From Microplitis mediator (taxonomy: Eukaryota; Arthropoda; Insecta; Hymenoptera; Braconidae), in NCBI RefSeq assembly GCF_029852145.1, contig NC_079973.1, positions 6,654,385 through 6,718,384 on the forward strand: a DNA stretch of 64,000 nt, given 5' to 3'. The notes below the pieces were generated by a model. The model had not been told where the DNA came from. It saw only the letters and a list, made by a program, of their open reading frames with translations, and made no database searches. A program made the position numbers and the translations under genes. Positions within the stretch are counted from its first letter, which is position 1, and each line of letters starts with the position of its first letter. Positions 8,778 through 19,989 of this stretch are shown here, in pieces.

Positions 8778-8909
8778 TGTACATGGACTACTCATTGTGA
8801 TGGATGTGGCAAAGAGTATGATTGTGACTGGTATGTCCATGAATGGCGCGTTATGTGTGGATATTATGATCCACTAGACGATGATGATGACTCACTTTAC
8901 TACAAATAA
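8778..8909 (+). CDS. Secreted Cys-rich peptide family member 3, exon 2
   Basis: The acceptor TTGTTTTCAG ends at 8777; the exon opens with TGT (Cys) and runs 43 codons to TAA at 8907-8909. Cysteine spacing is the same as in member 2 (C-x5-C-x2-C-x5-C-x10-C in this exon, C-x4 before it). Asp-Gly-Cys-Gly-Lys-Glu-Tyr-Asp-Cys aligns with Glu-Ile-Cys-Gly-Asp-Gly-Tyr-Ala-Cys of member 2. The tail after the last Cys is acidic, with five Asp in a row, unlike the basic tail of member 2, so the three paralogues differ strongly in charge. An AATAAA near 9030 may be the poly(A) signal. Function unknown. Confidence 0.85.
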   Translation, partial: CTWTTHCDGCGKEYDCDWYVHEWRVMCGYYDPLDDDDDSLYYK

Positions 8910-9044
8910 AAAATTCAAAGTATGGAAAACCAAGCCCTTCCGTTCGGGTATCAATCGTTACAACTCACGTCCGACACTGAAAAAATGAATTAACTTTTGT
9001 AATAACAATATTTTATCAAATTGTACATCAATAAAAATTATCAC

Positions 9045-9389
9045 ACACGTAGAAAAATGGTGGAGTAACAGTTACTCCAGTGAACTAGTATTAATTGAAA
9101 TTCATTGTGTGTTTACCTAACCTTCATTCGTGGTAATCTGAATGACAATATATAGCACTTACAGCAGCAGATAGTTATATCTACTAATCAATTGAAGTAA
9201 AAAATCTGTAGTACCGACAACCACACTTGCGGTCTTAGCAATTACACGATATGTAACGATTACTGCTCGTGTGGTCACTTGAAGAATTTAGTGAGGGAAA
9301 TCGTACTACATTTGGTGTAAAATAATTACTAGTATGTGTAGTTGAGATGTCTCTAATTGTAGTATATTGGACTACACTTTTTTTGCGTA
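9045..9389. mobile_element. ACACGTAGAAAAA-ended element
   Basis: Left end ACACGTAGAAAAATGGTGGAG; right end CTACACTTTTTTTGCGTAC. Inside are words of the kind GGAGTAACAGTTACTCC, TAGTGTAGTCC and GTGTGGT. Boundaries approximate. Confidence 0.5.
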
Positions 9390-9483
9390 CATGAGTAAGG
9401 CTGGGCTGTACTTAGCGAATTTTTTAATTTTACTTTTCTTTTAATTTATTAGTCAATTGTTATCACAGCAATTTTTATAGCTC

Positions 9484-10322
9484 TCGGAAAAATGTGCACG
9501 AAAAGATTAAAACCCGACTGGTTATATTGTTTTGCACCCAACTCACTATGGTGCTACACCACAACCCATACAAAGTCGCCGTTAATGGAAAAAATGCCGT
9601 AGATCGGCCGATGTCTGACTGCCGTCACTCAGCCAAGCATTGGCAATTAGTAATGGCCCAAACCTGGTTAATTACCAGCAGCCGTTTAATTTTTTAAACG
9701 ACGCTGCCGATGGCTGGCCAATGAATGGCTGCTTACGACTGGCCGATTATCGGTTCGCAACGTTGGGCTACTGTTGGTGAATCAGTGTTCCATGATTGAT
9801 TGTTGTTGAAGTAGACTGAATAAGTAGATCATATAAATGTACCAGTTCAACGTTAGTAGGTTCGTCCAGTAGCCAGTGTTCAGACCCAGCAATCAGAAGG
9901 ACGGCGGTTCGTGCCCAGAGCCCAGTAGAATTTTCACCGAGTTTTTTTCACATCATTTACCTCCTTTAGATAGTTTAAACGTTAATGATCATGAATTCTA
10001 CTAGGATAATAGAAATAAAATTTTTTATTAATTAAATCTATTTGCTTGCTTGGCTGATTGCTGGCTACCATTAATTGGCCGATAGTCGAGCGCCATTAAT
10101 GGGCCGAAGTTATCATCCCGACTATAAGCCGTTTATCGGCCAATGAAAATTTCCATTGCTGAGCCCTTAATCGACATTCTTGGCCTAGTAATGTCCCAAT
10201 CTAGGGCCAATTTCCAAACTTTGTATGGGTAACCGAGCATTTTCTAGTAGTGAGTCGGGTGCAGAACAGTAGCCATGCAGTCGGGTTCTAATCTTTCCGC
10301 ATGTGAGACAAACTTTTTCGGA
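9484..10322. mobile_element. GGCCGATNATCGGCC word-array element with tRNA-like core
   Basis: The left arm (GATTAAAACCCGACTG, then CACCCAACTCACTA and CCCATACAAAG) is mirrored on the right by CTTTGTATGGG, TAGTGAGTCGGGTGC and CAGTCGGGTTCTAATCTT: a terminal inverted repeat of about 100 bp with small gaps. Inside lie GGCCGATNATCGGCCAAT-type words on both sides of a core at 9821-10041. The 67-codon frame at 9494 is part of the arm and not a gene. Confidence 0.75.
9821..10041 (+). repeat. Shared tRNA-like core, copy 1
   Basis: It runs from TAAGTAGATCATATAAAT to TTTTTTATTAATTAAAT and is closely similar to 45125-45348. An A-box-like AGTAGCCAGTG and a B-box-like GGCGGTTCGTGCCC about 40 bp apart look tRNA-derived, followed by TTTTCACCGAGTTTTTTTCA. 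It could be a pol III SINE inserted in the larger element. Confidence 0.6.
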
Positions 10323-11420
10323 AGATTTTTATTATTCGAGTGTCATAATTATTCAAGGCGTAATTAGAAAAGTAAAACTAGAAAATTTGGTCAGTGCCTA
10401 TCCTTAATTCCATATTAATGATAAAATACAATATTTCTAGAAGTCATTTTTTCTCTTCTGTACTGCATATACATACAAATTACTATTTTGAATTGAACCA
10501 TATTATTAACTTCATTTAAGTTCATAAATTGACTTATGCCCATAGTATTGTATTTTCATTCGGGGGGGCTTGTATTCTTATTTTGTTATCACACTAGGGT
10601 AAACGGTTGAAATTGTCGTTGTTACACTTGTACAGTAAATAGAGGTTGTTCAAAGTTTTCTCGCAACCGGATGAAAATCTTCAATAAACTAAACCGAGGA
10701 TCGGTAAATTATAGAATAGTACATCGAGCCGTGGTATGTATCTTTTGATAAGAGCTTTTATTTGTGAAAAAGACTTAGACATAATTATTAGCAAGCCCCT
10801 CTTAAATATCAAAGACATGAAAAACAAAATTTTATCGTTGATTGATGATGACTTTTCCATTATTCATTTCCAATCAGTATGGAAATAAACTAATTAAAAT
10901 AAAAAATAGATGATAATATTGGAATAAGTAATAAATAATTACAATAAAACATAAAAAATAAGTATAATTCTTAAGTAAAAAGGATTCAGCACCATACCAA
11001 TACTTTTTCACTCCCACTCGTGACGATACAATCTTTCTTTCACGGCCAATTAAAAAATTCTTCAAATAATTCAAGGATCAGATCTCTATGCGTTATTGCA
11101 TCTGCATGCGAACAAAGTGACTCTCGCAAAACCTGAAAAACCGGAGTTTGAATCGGCACTCTTGTATATAATCTCATATATACATAATTTTATACATAAA
11201 TATAAATATATATATTCCCGCCCGCTGAAATATCCAAAAGTATTATTCGATTATATTTCTACTCATAACCAAAAATTAACTGAACCCCCAAAAAAAAAAA
11301 AATCAATTTCCAGCCTCTGTATATTCGATACCTGATATATCTTTTTCTTTGTCCACATAAATAATCTAAACATATATATTTATATTATATGTATGCAATA
11401 ATAATACACATTTATATAAA

Positions 11421-11421
<1 letters not shown>
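10323..11421. other. No gene seen
   Basis: AT-rich, apparently single-copy. Short reverse (10874-11074) and forward (11096-11335) frames are not convincing. Confidence 0.4.

Positions 11422-11461
<40 letters not shown>
11422..11461. repeat. (TA)n microsatellite
   Basis: Uninterrupted alternating TA of about 40 bp in a wider ATATAT-rich stretch. Confidence 0.9.
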
Positions 11462-11467
<6 letters not shown>

Positions 11468-12114
11468 TTATATACATTATAATACAATAAAATATAAACG
11501 ACAACATAAAAAAAGGAGAGTGTGTATGTTTCCGTTTATATTTATTGTCACGACTGGCAAGCTTGGATAAGAGTTTAAGACTGCGGGATTATTTATTCGA
11601 TTGTGCATTTTAAAAGTTTGCGTGAAAATGATACCTCCACAGGACGAATATAAAACGCTCGGGACTCGCCCACGCGACAACAACATAGGCCGCGGACGTT
11701 TCTCTCTAACGCCTTTGGATATATTATACGAGGTCCTGTTCACACTTACACATAAGCTAGATTTCTCACCAATATTTATATGTATATATATGTATGTATG
11801 GATATATTTAACTATATTTAAAAACATTTGTTTATTTTACTTCTTTAGAAACCTGTTCACACCTTTTATTTTTTCGATCTCTTTGTCTTGGACTATTCAC
11901 ATGACAGATGCCACACCTTGGCTGGTGTCACTAAATCATTTTTTTTGTCCATTCAATTTATTGCAGTAAATATTAAATATTAATTATAAACGCCATCAGA
12001 GTTAATTAATGAAGGGAAGGAATGCTAAAAGCACTTAGGGGAAGAGTGGAAGAGACCAAATGCGTCCCCTCAGAAAAAAATGTCAATAGTATAAATTTTT
12101 TTTTATTAGTTATA
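11462..12114. other. No gene seen; GC-richer island at about 11600-11740
   Basis: The island (CTCGGGACTCGCCCACGCGA and GGCCGCGGACG motifs) is non-repeated and could be a regulatory element or an unrecognised exon. Overlapping frames exist on both strands and neither is convincing. Confidence 0.35.
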
Positions 12115-12119
12115 CTTTC

Positions 12120-12446
12120 TGTTGGAGAAATGTAACGATACATAGTGAGTAGAGTTACCGAAAGTAGGGTTTTATGACCCTATTGTGTCCTCTGAACTCA
12201 GAGGCCCGGCAGAAAGACCCGGAGTTATCAGTGTCCTTCCGACGATTGTAATGACCACTACTTCAATATACAGTGTTCATAATAATTATATTCCATACAG
12301 AATATTAGTTATATATTTTGTCATATTGTAAACCGTTCATTTAATTACTGCATATTATTAATAAAGTGACTGATTACTCGATAAAGTTAATAAACTAAAA
12401 CCGTAATATCCTATATTCTCTGTTCCACATACTTCTGATTCCAACA
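12120..12446. mobile_element. Solo LTR with 5-bp target duplication
   Basis: It begins TGTTGGAGAAATGTAACG and ends TCTGATTCCAACA, the TGTTGGA...TCCAACA form common to insect copia-like LTRs. It is flanked directly by CTTTC on both sides (12115-12119 and 12447-12451), a perfect 5-bp duplication. Length 327 bp. No gag/pol remnant or second LTR is seen, so it looks like a recombined solo LTR. Superfamily assignment is inferred from end sequence and duplication length. Confidence 0.85.
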
Positions 12447-12591
12447 CTTTCTTCTAGTTCTCAAATATTTGGTATTATTAGACCCCTCCTCTCTTAAAAA
12501 ATGTAGTAATTTCGATTCTTTTAACTCTGTATTGCTTCAATTTTGTTGTTTGTCAAAATAAGATTTTATAAAAAAAACAGGCGAATTTACA

Positions 12592-13490
12592 CTTAAGGGG
12601 AACCACTAGTGTGAAATTTCGAAAAAATCGATGATTTTTTTGGCATATTTCGATAGTCGATAGCTTCAAAATTAACATGCTAAATTTTAAGTGCATGTCT
12701 TAAATGGTTTTTTGTAGTCATCTGAAGAGCAGCCGCTCATCGGTTCTCTAAATTACATTTTTAAATAAATTAATTCGACGACAATCATCTGATTGATTTG
12801 ATTTGAATTGCAGCTTCTTTTGAATACGTTTCTACAAACCATGAACTTCCAGTTTTCCGATCGAATCAAAAATGTTATTTTGGCAGGCCAATAATCATCA
12901 AATCTCTGAGCAAAATTCGAAACTTCTGTTAAAAACTCCGTCATTTTGTTAATTTTTAATTTATTTCTTAGCTCGAGGGTCATGGTACGGGAAAAGCCTT
13001 CTAGCTTAAAAGGGGTTCGCACTTCCCTCTCTATTACACTCAAGGCCACGAATGGTACTATCTTTGTTGCACTTGTGCAGTAAATGAAAACTTTGGCCGA
13101 GTTTTTCTTTTAAACAAACCAATATTATCAAACAATTAAAGCGCACTTCGCTAGATTAGACAGTAGTGCATCAATGTGCAGTCTGTAGTTTGTATTTAGA
13201 GATTTTGTTTCCGAAAAAAAACCCAGCTGAAAATATCTGGTAACCCCTGTTAATAAACTTTTTGGTTTTTTTGAATTCAGGTACTGTGAAGGTCGCTATC
13301 TTTGCAGCAATCAAGAGACTTTTTTTCGAGCCTTGAGAGACTGCGTATAAATCACTGAATGTTGAATTTTTTGGTTCAAAAATTTTGTTATGTATTCATT
13401 ATATATCCACAAATCCTTCAAACATTAATACATTCCATGCCGTAGTTTTCTTTAAAAAGATTCTCAAAAATTATCGTTTTCGACGTTTTT
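12592..13490. mobile_element. ACCACTAGTGTG-ended element, copy 1 (right end lost)
   Basis: The left end AAGGGGAACCACTAGTGTG and the following body (GGCATATTTCGATAGTCGAT, CCAGTTTTCCGATCGAAT, TTTTGGCAGGCCAATAATCA) match the element at 61943-62628. About 180 bp at 13060-13240 has no counterpart there, and the right terminal repeat is missing. The 98-codon reverse frame at 12753-13049 lies in the repeat body. Confidence 0.7.
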
Positions 13491-14519
13491 TGTATGAACA
13501 ATTTTTTTTTTGAATCCTGGGGACTCATTTTGCTCTATTTAATTTTTCTTTATAAACATTTTTAGTCTTCTACCCCTTCCTTTTTACCGTATAGAGCATT
13601 ACGATATTAGAAAATAAGAAGATAATTATAATAGTTTATATTATTGAAGTGGATAAGAAAAAAAAAATTTAGATGATAAATTATGAGAAGATAATTATGA
13701 TCATTAAATAATACATGTGAACCTGTTTGTATAAGTATAACTAGTGTAGACTAGACGATGTGTTGCGGTTCAATGTGCGGTTTCCAGCCCACCACGATGA
13801 AGACATAACATCAAATTAAGCTCTCAGCGTGTGCCTTCGGTGGGTTCGCGTGCGTTCAAACAATATCAAACCCTTAATAGATCAACTTGCTGTTTGTATA
13901 TCAACCCAGTCAGAAGTCGATATCAATAAAGGCAAACATAAATTATTCAATAATAAAATTAAATAGAAAAAAACATACATCATATGATAACTCACTTATT
14001 ATACACATATATACTAAAAGCTTTTATACATATATATATTTATTAGTTAATAAATAACACATAATAAACATTTCATTCTTGAAAAGACATTTCAAATTAT
14101 TGAAAATATATGTAATAAGTAATAAATCATGTTTGAAAAAAATTTTTAGCTAATTTTTTTACTCTACATCATTTTAGATTTTTCTAAATTTATCAAAACT
14201 AGTAGTAAGATATTTTTGCACACCTCAAATGTGAAAGCACAGAGGGTGTTTAACTTACACTGTATATTGTGCGACTATATCTTGCTCACCCTAAATAATT
14301 TCTACACTTTTAATTGTATACCAGTATGAAGACAATTGTAATTTATTTAAGAACGATTCCGACTTAGTATTCAGTCGACGCATTATTCCATTGAAATAAA
14401 ATAAAATATTTTAGTCCAAGGAATCAGTTCTGTGAATTGTCTCGTATGAGAGTTCGTAAACAAGATAAACCTTCATATACAAAATTAATCAGCCAAATTT
14501 TTTTTTATCAGCTTTGTAT
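13491..14519. other. No gene seen
   Basis: AT-rich; a moderately GC-richer patch at 13755-13860 (GCGGTTCAATGTGCGG, GGTGGGTTCGCGTGCG) has no recognisable feature. Confidence 0.35.
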
Positions 14520-14910
14520 TTTGCATCTCAAGAACTTACCAAATTCACTATCCAAATCCTGTTTGTTTATTTGTAATCAATAAAAAAAATAAAACTGATT
14601 ATTCCCGAAAAATTTATCTACCATTTTTATTTTTACTGTTTTGTTCTTTTTTTCTCTCCACCAACTACTAGTAGCAGCGCTAACGTAATAGCGGATTGAA
14701 AACAAGAGCGCCATCTAAGACAAAGTGGCGGGATATTAAAAAAAAATGAAACTGAAAATAAGAATTTGACAAATTCAAGTAATAATTTAAAGGTTGAATG
14801 AAAATTCATGATAAAAAAAATTTGATAAATATTATAAAATATAAATAATGTCTGAAAATAAAATGAGGGAGTGAGGTGTGCACTTTTGGATTTTCCGATG
14901 CTTTTTGAAT
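14520..14910. repeat. Old dispersed repeat (GCGCCATCT family), partial copy
   Basis: Segments CAAGAACTTACCAAATT, CTATCCAAATCCT, GAGCGCCATCTAAGAC and GTGCACTTTTGGATTTTCC occur in the same order as in 32150-32840 and 37137-37500. Diverged; limits approximate. Confidence 0.5.
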
Positions 14911-14985
14911 TACCAGCAATAATTATTCTATTGACAAAAATTTTATCACTACTTTTGCATTTTTTAAGTGATACATTTTTATGTA

Positions 14986-15701
14986 GGGGAGGGTGGGCCA
15001 GAGAATCCCCCCTAAGGCGATTATTATTTTTTGTGGCTTTCAACCATCAGATCACTTTACTTTTGTCCTATTTCGAACAAATTTATGGACATTTTGCCGA
15101 AATTCTGAAAAAAAAATTTTGTTTTTTTTTGGGCAAAGAGGCCCCCCTCCAAAAAATGATAAATTTTTTTTTTAAATTGTTTTCATCATTAAGAATGTAT
15201 TTCTTTCTCTTGACAACTATTTTTAGTTTTAAATTACTCAAAAAAAATCTTTTACGGTGTAGTAAATCGTTCCCCCACGATTAGTTTACTTACTAATTGT
15301 TATTTAATAAAAAAAGAAAAAACAATTCTATATTTCTTATTTGTCATTATTTTTAACCCAAAAAACCTGTTTTTCAATTTTTTACATTACAGATAATTTT
15401 GCTCTATTTAAAAAATTTGATTAATTAAAAGATCAATTATTATTTTTGAAAATTTTTAGTGGCCAAATTTGTCCCAGCTATAGAGAATCAGCTGAAAAAT
15501 GGATTAATGTATTAAAGTTTTTTAATTTAACGATAAAAATTTGAAAGAATCGTTTTTTTAGAATTTTCGGCTGGTCCATTTTGCTCCAGGGGTCATACGT
15601 AGGGTTAAAAATGCGCAAATATATCGAATTTATAGTAATTAGACGAAAAAAAAAATTTTTTTTTATCAAAATTTCAGGGGGCCTCTCTGCTCACCCTCTC
15701 C
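14986..15701. mobile_element. GGGGAGGGTGGGC element with TA duplication
   Basis: It begins GGGGAGGGTGGGCCAGAG and ends CTCTGCTCACCCTCTCC, with TA on both sides (14984-14985, 15702-15703). The interior matches 42086-42834 closely (TTTTGTCCTATTTCGAACA, TCTTTCTCTTGACAACTATT, GGCTGGTCCATTTTGC). Overlapping frames up to 137 codons on both strands reflect the repeat. Confidence 0.85.
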
Positions 15702-16622
15702 TACATATGACAAGGATGAAATTTTTTATCTTCTTCGTAGGAAAAATAATATTTTTAAATATAATTTATTAAACAACATGTTGACTTATACTCTATATTT
15801 GATTATGATCTCATTTCATAGACTTAAAAGTTAAAAATCGTGCCAAAACTAAATATTCGTCAGTATGATTATTGAATAATAAAAAACTACAGACTTCACT
15901 ATTCAGAAACAGATTAAAATTTGATTTAAATAAAAAAAAATAAATAAATAAATTAACTCACAATCTAAACTACAAATAAATGTTTTTTTTTTGTACTAAA
16001 CTTTAATTGCGTAAAACATCTAAGTTTATATTAACACAATTTTTTCATTATAATATTAATGAAATTGTCAGTATAGACACAGACCTCTATCTATACACAC
16101 ATATACAATACATTGTTTTCATCTAATACAAACTATATCAAAGTTTAATGAATTCGAAATGATCGATAAACTTTATCATTGATCAATTAAACTTTGTACC
16201 GTGTGAGTGACGGGGCCCGTAGATAGACGACGTTAGCACGAGAATGAGGGTGGAATTGTTTTCTCTTTCCTTCTCTTTTTCTTTCCTATTATTATGATTA
16301 GAACAAGAGAGAGAGAGAGACAGAGAGAAAAAGAGAGAGCAAGAGAGTTAGATGATAATCGAGAGATACGGAAGACTAAAGTGTGCAGAGTATTTAATGA
16401 AAATTAAATGTTGTGCTCATGGCAGGATAGAGTTTGGGAAAATACTCAATATTTAATCTTATCAAAGACTAATTTAAAATTTAAAACACCCGTTATGCAT
16501 TTCATCATAATCATCATTTTAAGAGAGTAAACTGTAGAAAAAAACCCGGTGTAAGTCCACACTAACTTGGTTATAAATCTGTTTTTTTTTTAAATATCGA
16601 TAGTCAAATTGTTTTCTTAATG
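15702..16622. other. No gene seen; GA-rich stretch at 16305-16345
   Basis: AT-rich sequence, a short GC-richer patch near 16200 (GTGACGGGGCCCGTAGATAG), a GA-rich microsatellite-like run, and a lone AAACCCGGTGTAAGTCCACA near 16545 that resembles the ACACTGTAAAAAACCGGGGTAA ends found elsewhere. Confidence 0.35.
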
Positions 16623-16742
16623 CCCCTGTAAAAAAAAATTGTTGACTATTCTAAACTTCAAAACATGATAGACCGACGAACTTTTTTTGAACGTGTTTTA
16701 AACTTTTGAAAATTCAAAAGAAAAGTCAATAAATATATCCTA

Positions 16743-16883
16743 CTCTCTAAACATGATTAAGGGAAATAAGTGAATATTCACTAATTTGGAGTGCCAATCA
16801 AACCCCTTTTTGGAATTAGTGGTTCGATTTGTACTTTGAATTAGTAAATATTCACTTATTTTCACTAATTCATGTTTAGAGAG
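16743..16883. mobile_element. CTCTCTAAACATGA mini-element, copy 2, TA duplication
   Basis: Ends CTCTCTAAACATGATTAAG and AATTCATGTTTAGAGAG; TA at 16741-16742 and 16884-16885. Inner stem around CAAACCCCTTTTTGG/GTGGTTCGATTTG. Confidence 0.88.
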
Positions 16884-17218
16884 TAATATTGTTAAGATAT
16901 GCTAAAACAAAAAACGTCCGGGAATAGTTCAAAATCTGTATTTTTCAACGTATTTTGCACTAAAAAAATAATGAAACCTAGCACTTTTAATGGAGCGTCA
17001 AAAAAAGGATGCAAATGAGCCAAAAATGTTAATTTGAAGTCCTTTATTAAACAAAACGATTTACTCAATGATGAATGTATATCTATATAGTATCAAAATT
17101 GAATCATTTTCAATCGTTCTGCATCGTTTCTTTTAAACAGGGGTATTAAGTCATTTGTTTCTTTCTTTGTATCTTCAGAAGTTTAAAAACCGTTTAAAAA
17201 AAGTTAGTCATTGTGTCA

Positions 17219-17359
17219 CTCTCTGAACATGAATAAGTGAAAATAAGTGAATATTCACTAATTCCAAGTGTAAACCGATCCACTAATTTCAAAAAGTGGT
17301 TCGATTGGCACTTCGAATCAGTGAATATTCACTTATTTCACTTATTCATGTTTAGAGAG
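17219..17359. mobile_element. CTCTCTGAACATGAA mini-element, copy 3, CA duplication
   Basis: Ends CTCTCTGAACATGAATAAG and CTTATTCATGTTTAGAGAG. Flanks are CA/CA (17217-17218, 17360-17361) where other copies have TA. The related element at 48174-48435 has the unoccupied form TTGTGTCACGTTTTGAAG, so the two-base duplication is directly supported. Confidence 0.9.
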
Positions 17360-17424
17360 CACGTTTTGAAGTGTAGAATAGTCGCACTTTTTCAAGCTTT
17401 TTTCAACGATTTTTTTTACACTAG

Positions 17425-19989
17425 TACCAAAAAAATTTCGGTATTACTTGAAAAATTAATGATACGACAGATTTACCAGTTTTTGGGAAATTCCAAAGAA
17501 TATTTGTCCTCAACGACATTTCAATGTTATTGTATAAAAAGTTGGAAACAAATTTTTATGATTCAAGTCTCTTCGCAAACTAAGTCGGCTAGAAAAATGA
17601 CCTGAAATTTTTTTGATTAATTGACCATCTTCAAATCAGTTATTACCTAATGGAAAACATTAGTATTATAATAAAAGAATTATGATATAGTTCCTTCATA
17701 TTTAATTTGATAAGTGATCAAAAATTTATGCACTTTAGTCTAATAAACATGGCAATTTTACATTGCTTATTTTGTCAGCAATAAAATTGTTTGTATCTCA
17801 ATGGACGATAATTTTGTAATTTCAACGAAATATTGTTATTACTATTATTTTTCTCTGTTCTGCAGATCTCATAACATTCATATATGCTTACACCCTCATA
17901 CTCCAGAGTTAATTTACCCCGATGTTATCCGTTTTAACACCGTTTAGATAACACTATTACATCGGTGTGAGTTCATTTTAACACCTTTTATTTTACAGTG
18001 TAATAACTTTCATTTATATATGTATATATATTACAACCAACCAATCAACCACATAAATACATCCAATGTTCATAAAACATGATCGCCACAAGTCGAAAAT
18101 CAATCAGTAGTGCACCGTGAAATGAGAAGAGTGAGAGAGTCTGTAATATGAGATGAATAATACTATACGTTTTAGCTATCTCTAGTATATATTTTATCCA
18201 ACACTCATATATTTTCAATAAAACAAGCTTTTCACACATACAAAACTTGTTCATACCAATGGATTAAAGAGTAAGCAAGCAACCACGTGATATATATATA
18301 TATATACATATACATAATAAATGCAAGCAATACCTGATTTAAAAATGTATACGATAGCCAGAAACTGGATGTTAATGTTGATGTTGTTAATGGTAGTGGT
18401 GGTGAAGTTAAACTAAAGAGACGAAAAGATATGAGCACGCAGGTGAAATGAAAAGAGGTGAATTGGTTGCATGATGAGGGGGTGGTTGAACTCAGCAGCA
18501 GCAGAAGCAGGAACAGCAACAGAAGAAAAAGCAAAGAGGATGAAGGACGCCTGAGGCACAGGTGAAACGGTTTACGAGCTCATTCCAATGCTTCAAAGGC
18601 TAATGAAAATATAAGTTGTAACGTGATGGATTTAAATAAGTATAAAAATAAATAAAAAATAAAATAAAATATATTTTACACGAACCTTTAATAGCAGGTC
18701 TAACCTTTCAGCTAATTTTTATTTTTTATTTTATTTATCTTCTTTCTCAATACTTTACTTTATGCATTTCCTCTCTACGACTCATCAACTCTCGTATAGT
18801 GTAGTCTCGTGTCTTGAATTAAGTATAACTAATATCAGAGGCGAAACGGCATTCAGTAACTTTTAGTATTCATTGAAAGACAGAAGAAAAAAGGGGCTGA
18901 GAGAGAGAAAGAGATAAATAGAGTGAGAGAGATAAAGTGAGGTAGGTATAATATGTATTTGGAAGTAGAGCGTTGAAAGGACCTTTGAATAAAGGATGAT
19001 ACCTAACCTATACCTTGCTCGTTTTACGTTTAACTCACCCCTACCCTACACTACCCGCTATGTTATTTTACACAAACTGACATCTTTCTATCTAATGGAT
19101 ACTGCTGTAATATTTTATAGCCTTTTTTTTTATTTATTTATTTATTTATATTTTATTTTAGTTTTATTAAGTTAATTTTATTTATTGCACTGATACGGGT
19201 ACAGTGAGACGGGTATTTTAGGACATCGATATTGGTCTCTACGGAGTACTTTAATATGTCTGATGGTGATTAATAACTGTATTGCGGACTTACTTTCTCT
19301 TTATTGGATAAATGGTTTACTTAACATCGCAGGTTGTCATTTTATTTTTTTTTATTTTTTAAATCAACCATGAATTGTGTCACAGTTTTATGACAGTTTC
19401 AAATTTGATGTTGAATTACTTCATTTTTACCTGGAGTACTCAAACTATGTATTGGAGCGTGAAAAAAAAATTATTTATGACCTACAGGCTGGAGTGAAAG
19501 ATGGAATTCTATGTAAAATTGTTTTCATTGAAAATTTAGCCAAAGGTGCTGGTCCGCTATTGATGGTTCACTTATTGAGAAATAGACCTACTGACACTTT
19601 CTTTTTTTTCATCATTGTTCATCAATAGTCAATGCCAACTGACCTACTTTACAACCAAATAATTTCAATAGGGAAATATTTTTGCACAGAAATACTCATC
19701 TTTCAGTCTATGTTTGGTTATTATTGTTTATGAATATTTTTAGATTTTTAAATCATTTATCATTTGAAAATTTTTTTTTGTTACAAATTTTTGTGATTGA
19801 TGAAAATATATGCGAGAATACGGGGTAAAATGATACACCATTTTTGAGATAAATAAAATAATTTGTTGTCTAAAAATGTGTAGTTAATTTGTGCGGTGTA
19901 ATTATGAACGTCGGGTAATCCTGATTATAATAAGTAGTCCTTGTAAAAAAAAAGAAAATATTTTTTTCCACAGACAAATAGATTAGTGT
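17425..19989. other. No gene seen; scattered low-complexity sequence
   Basis: Includes an ACACC-type repeat fragment at about 17890-18001 (ending TTTTACAGTG), TA runs near 18290, AGCAGCAGCAGAAGCAGG near 18497, GAGAGAG runs near 18900, and a lone ACGGGGTAAAATGA near 19819 similar to the GGGGAGGGTGGGGCAAAATG ends. Short frames at 18232-18534 (reverse) and 19377-19628 are not convincing. Confidence 0.35.

Larger units (their letters stand above)
16623..17424. mobile_element. CCCSTGTAAAAAAAATTGTTG hairpin interrupted by two mini-elements
   Basis: Outer arms (TTGTTGACTATTCTAAACTT near 16641 and AAGTGTAGAATAGTC near 17369, ending TTTTTTTTACACTAG) match the compact 262-bp element at 48174-48435. 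Two CTCTCTAAACATGAA mini-elements sit inside at 16743-16883 and 17219-17359. Confidence 0.7.

Noticed and set aside
1051..8909. Peptide cluster as part of an integrated polydnavirus segment
   Set aside because: No viral structural genes, segment boundary repeats or known virulence-gene families are visible; the mini-genes alone do not support this.
11477..11969. Overlapping 116- and 122-codon frames on opposite strands
   Set aside because: Mutually overlapping, with TATATA-derived Tyr/Ile runs and no splice or domain support; only the GC-richer island is worth noting.
14633..15284. 136- and 137-codon frames on opposite strands
   Set aside because: They overlap each other and the TIR element at 14986-15701; composition is low-complexity and no family features are seen.
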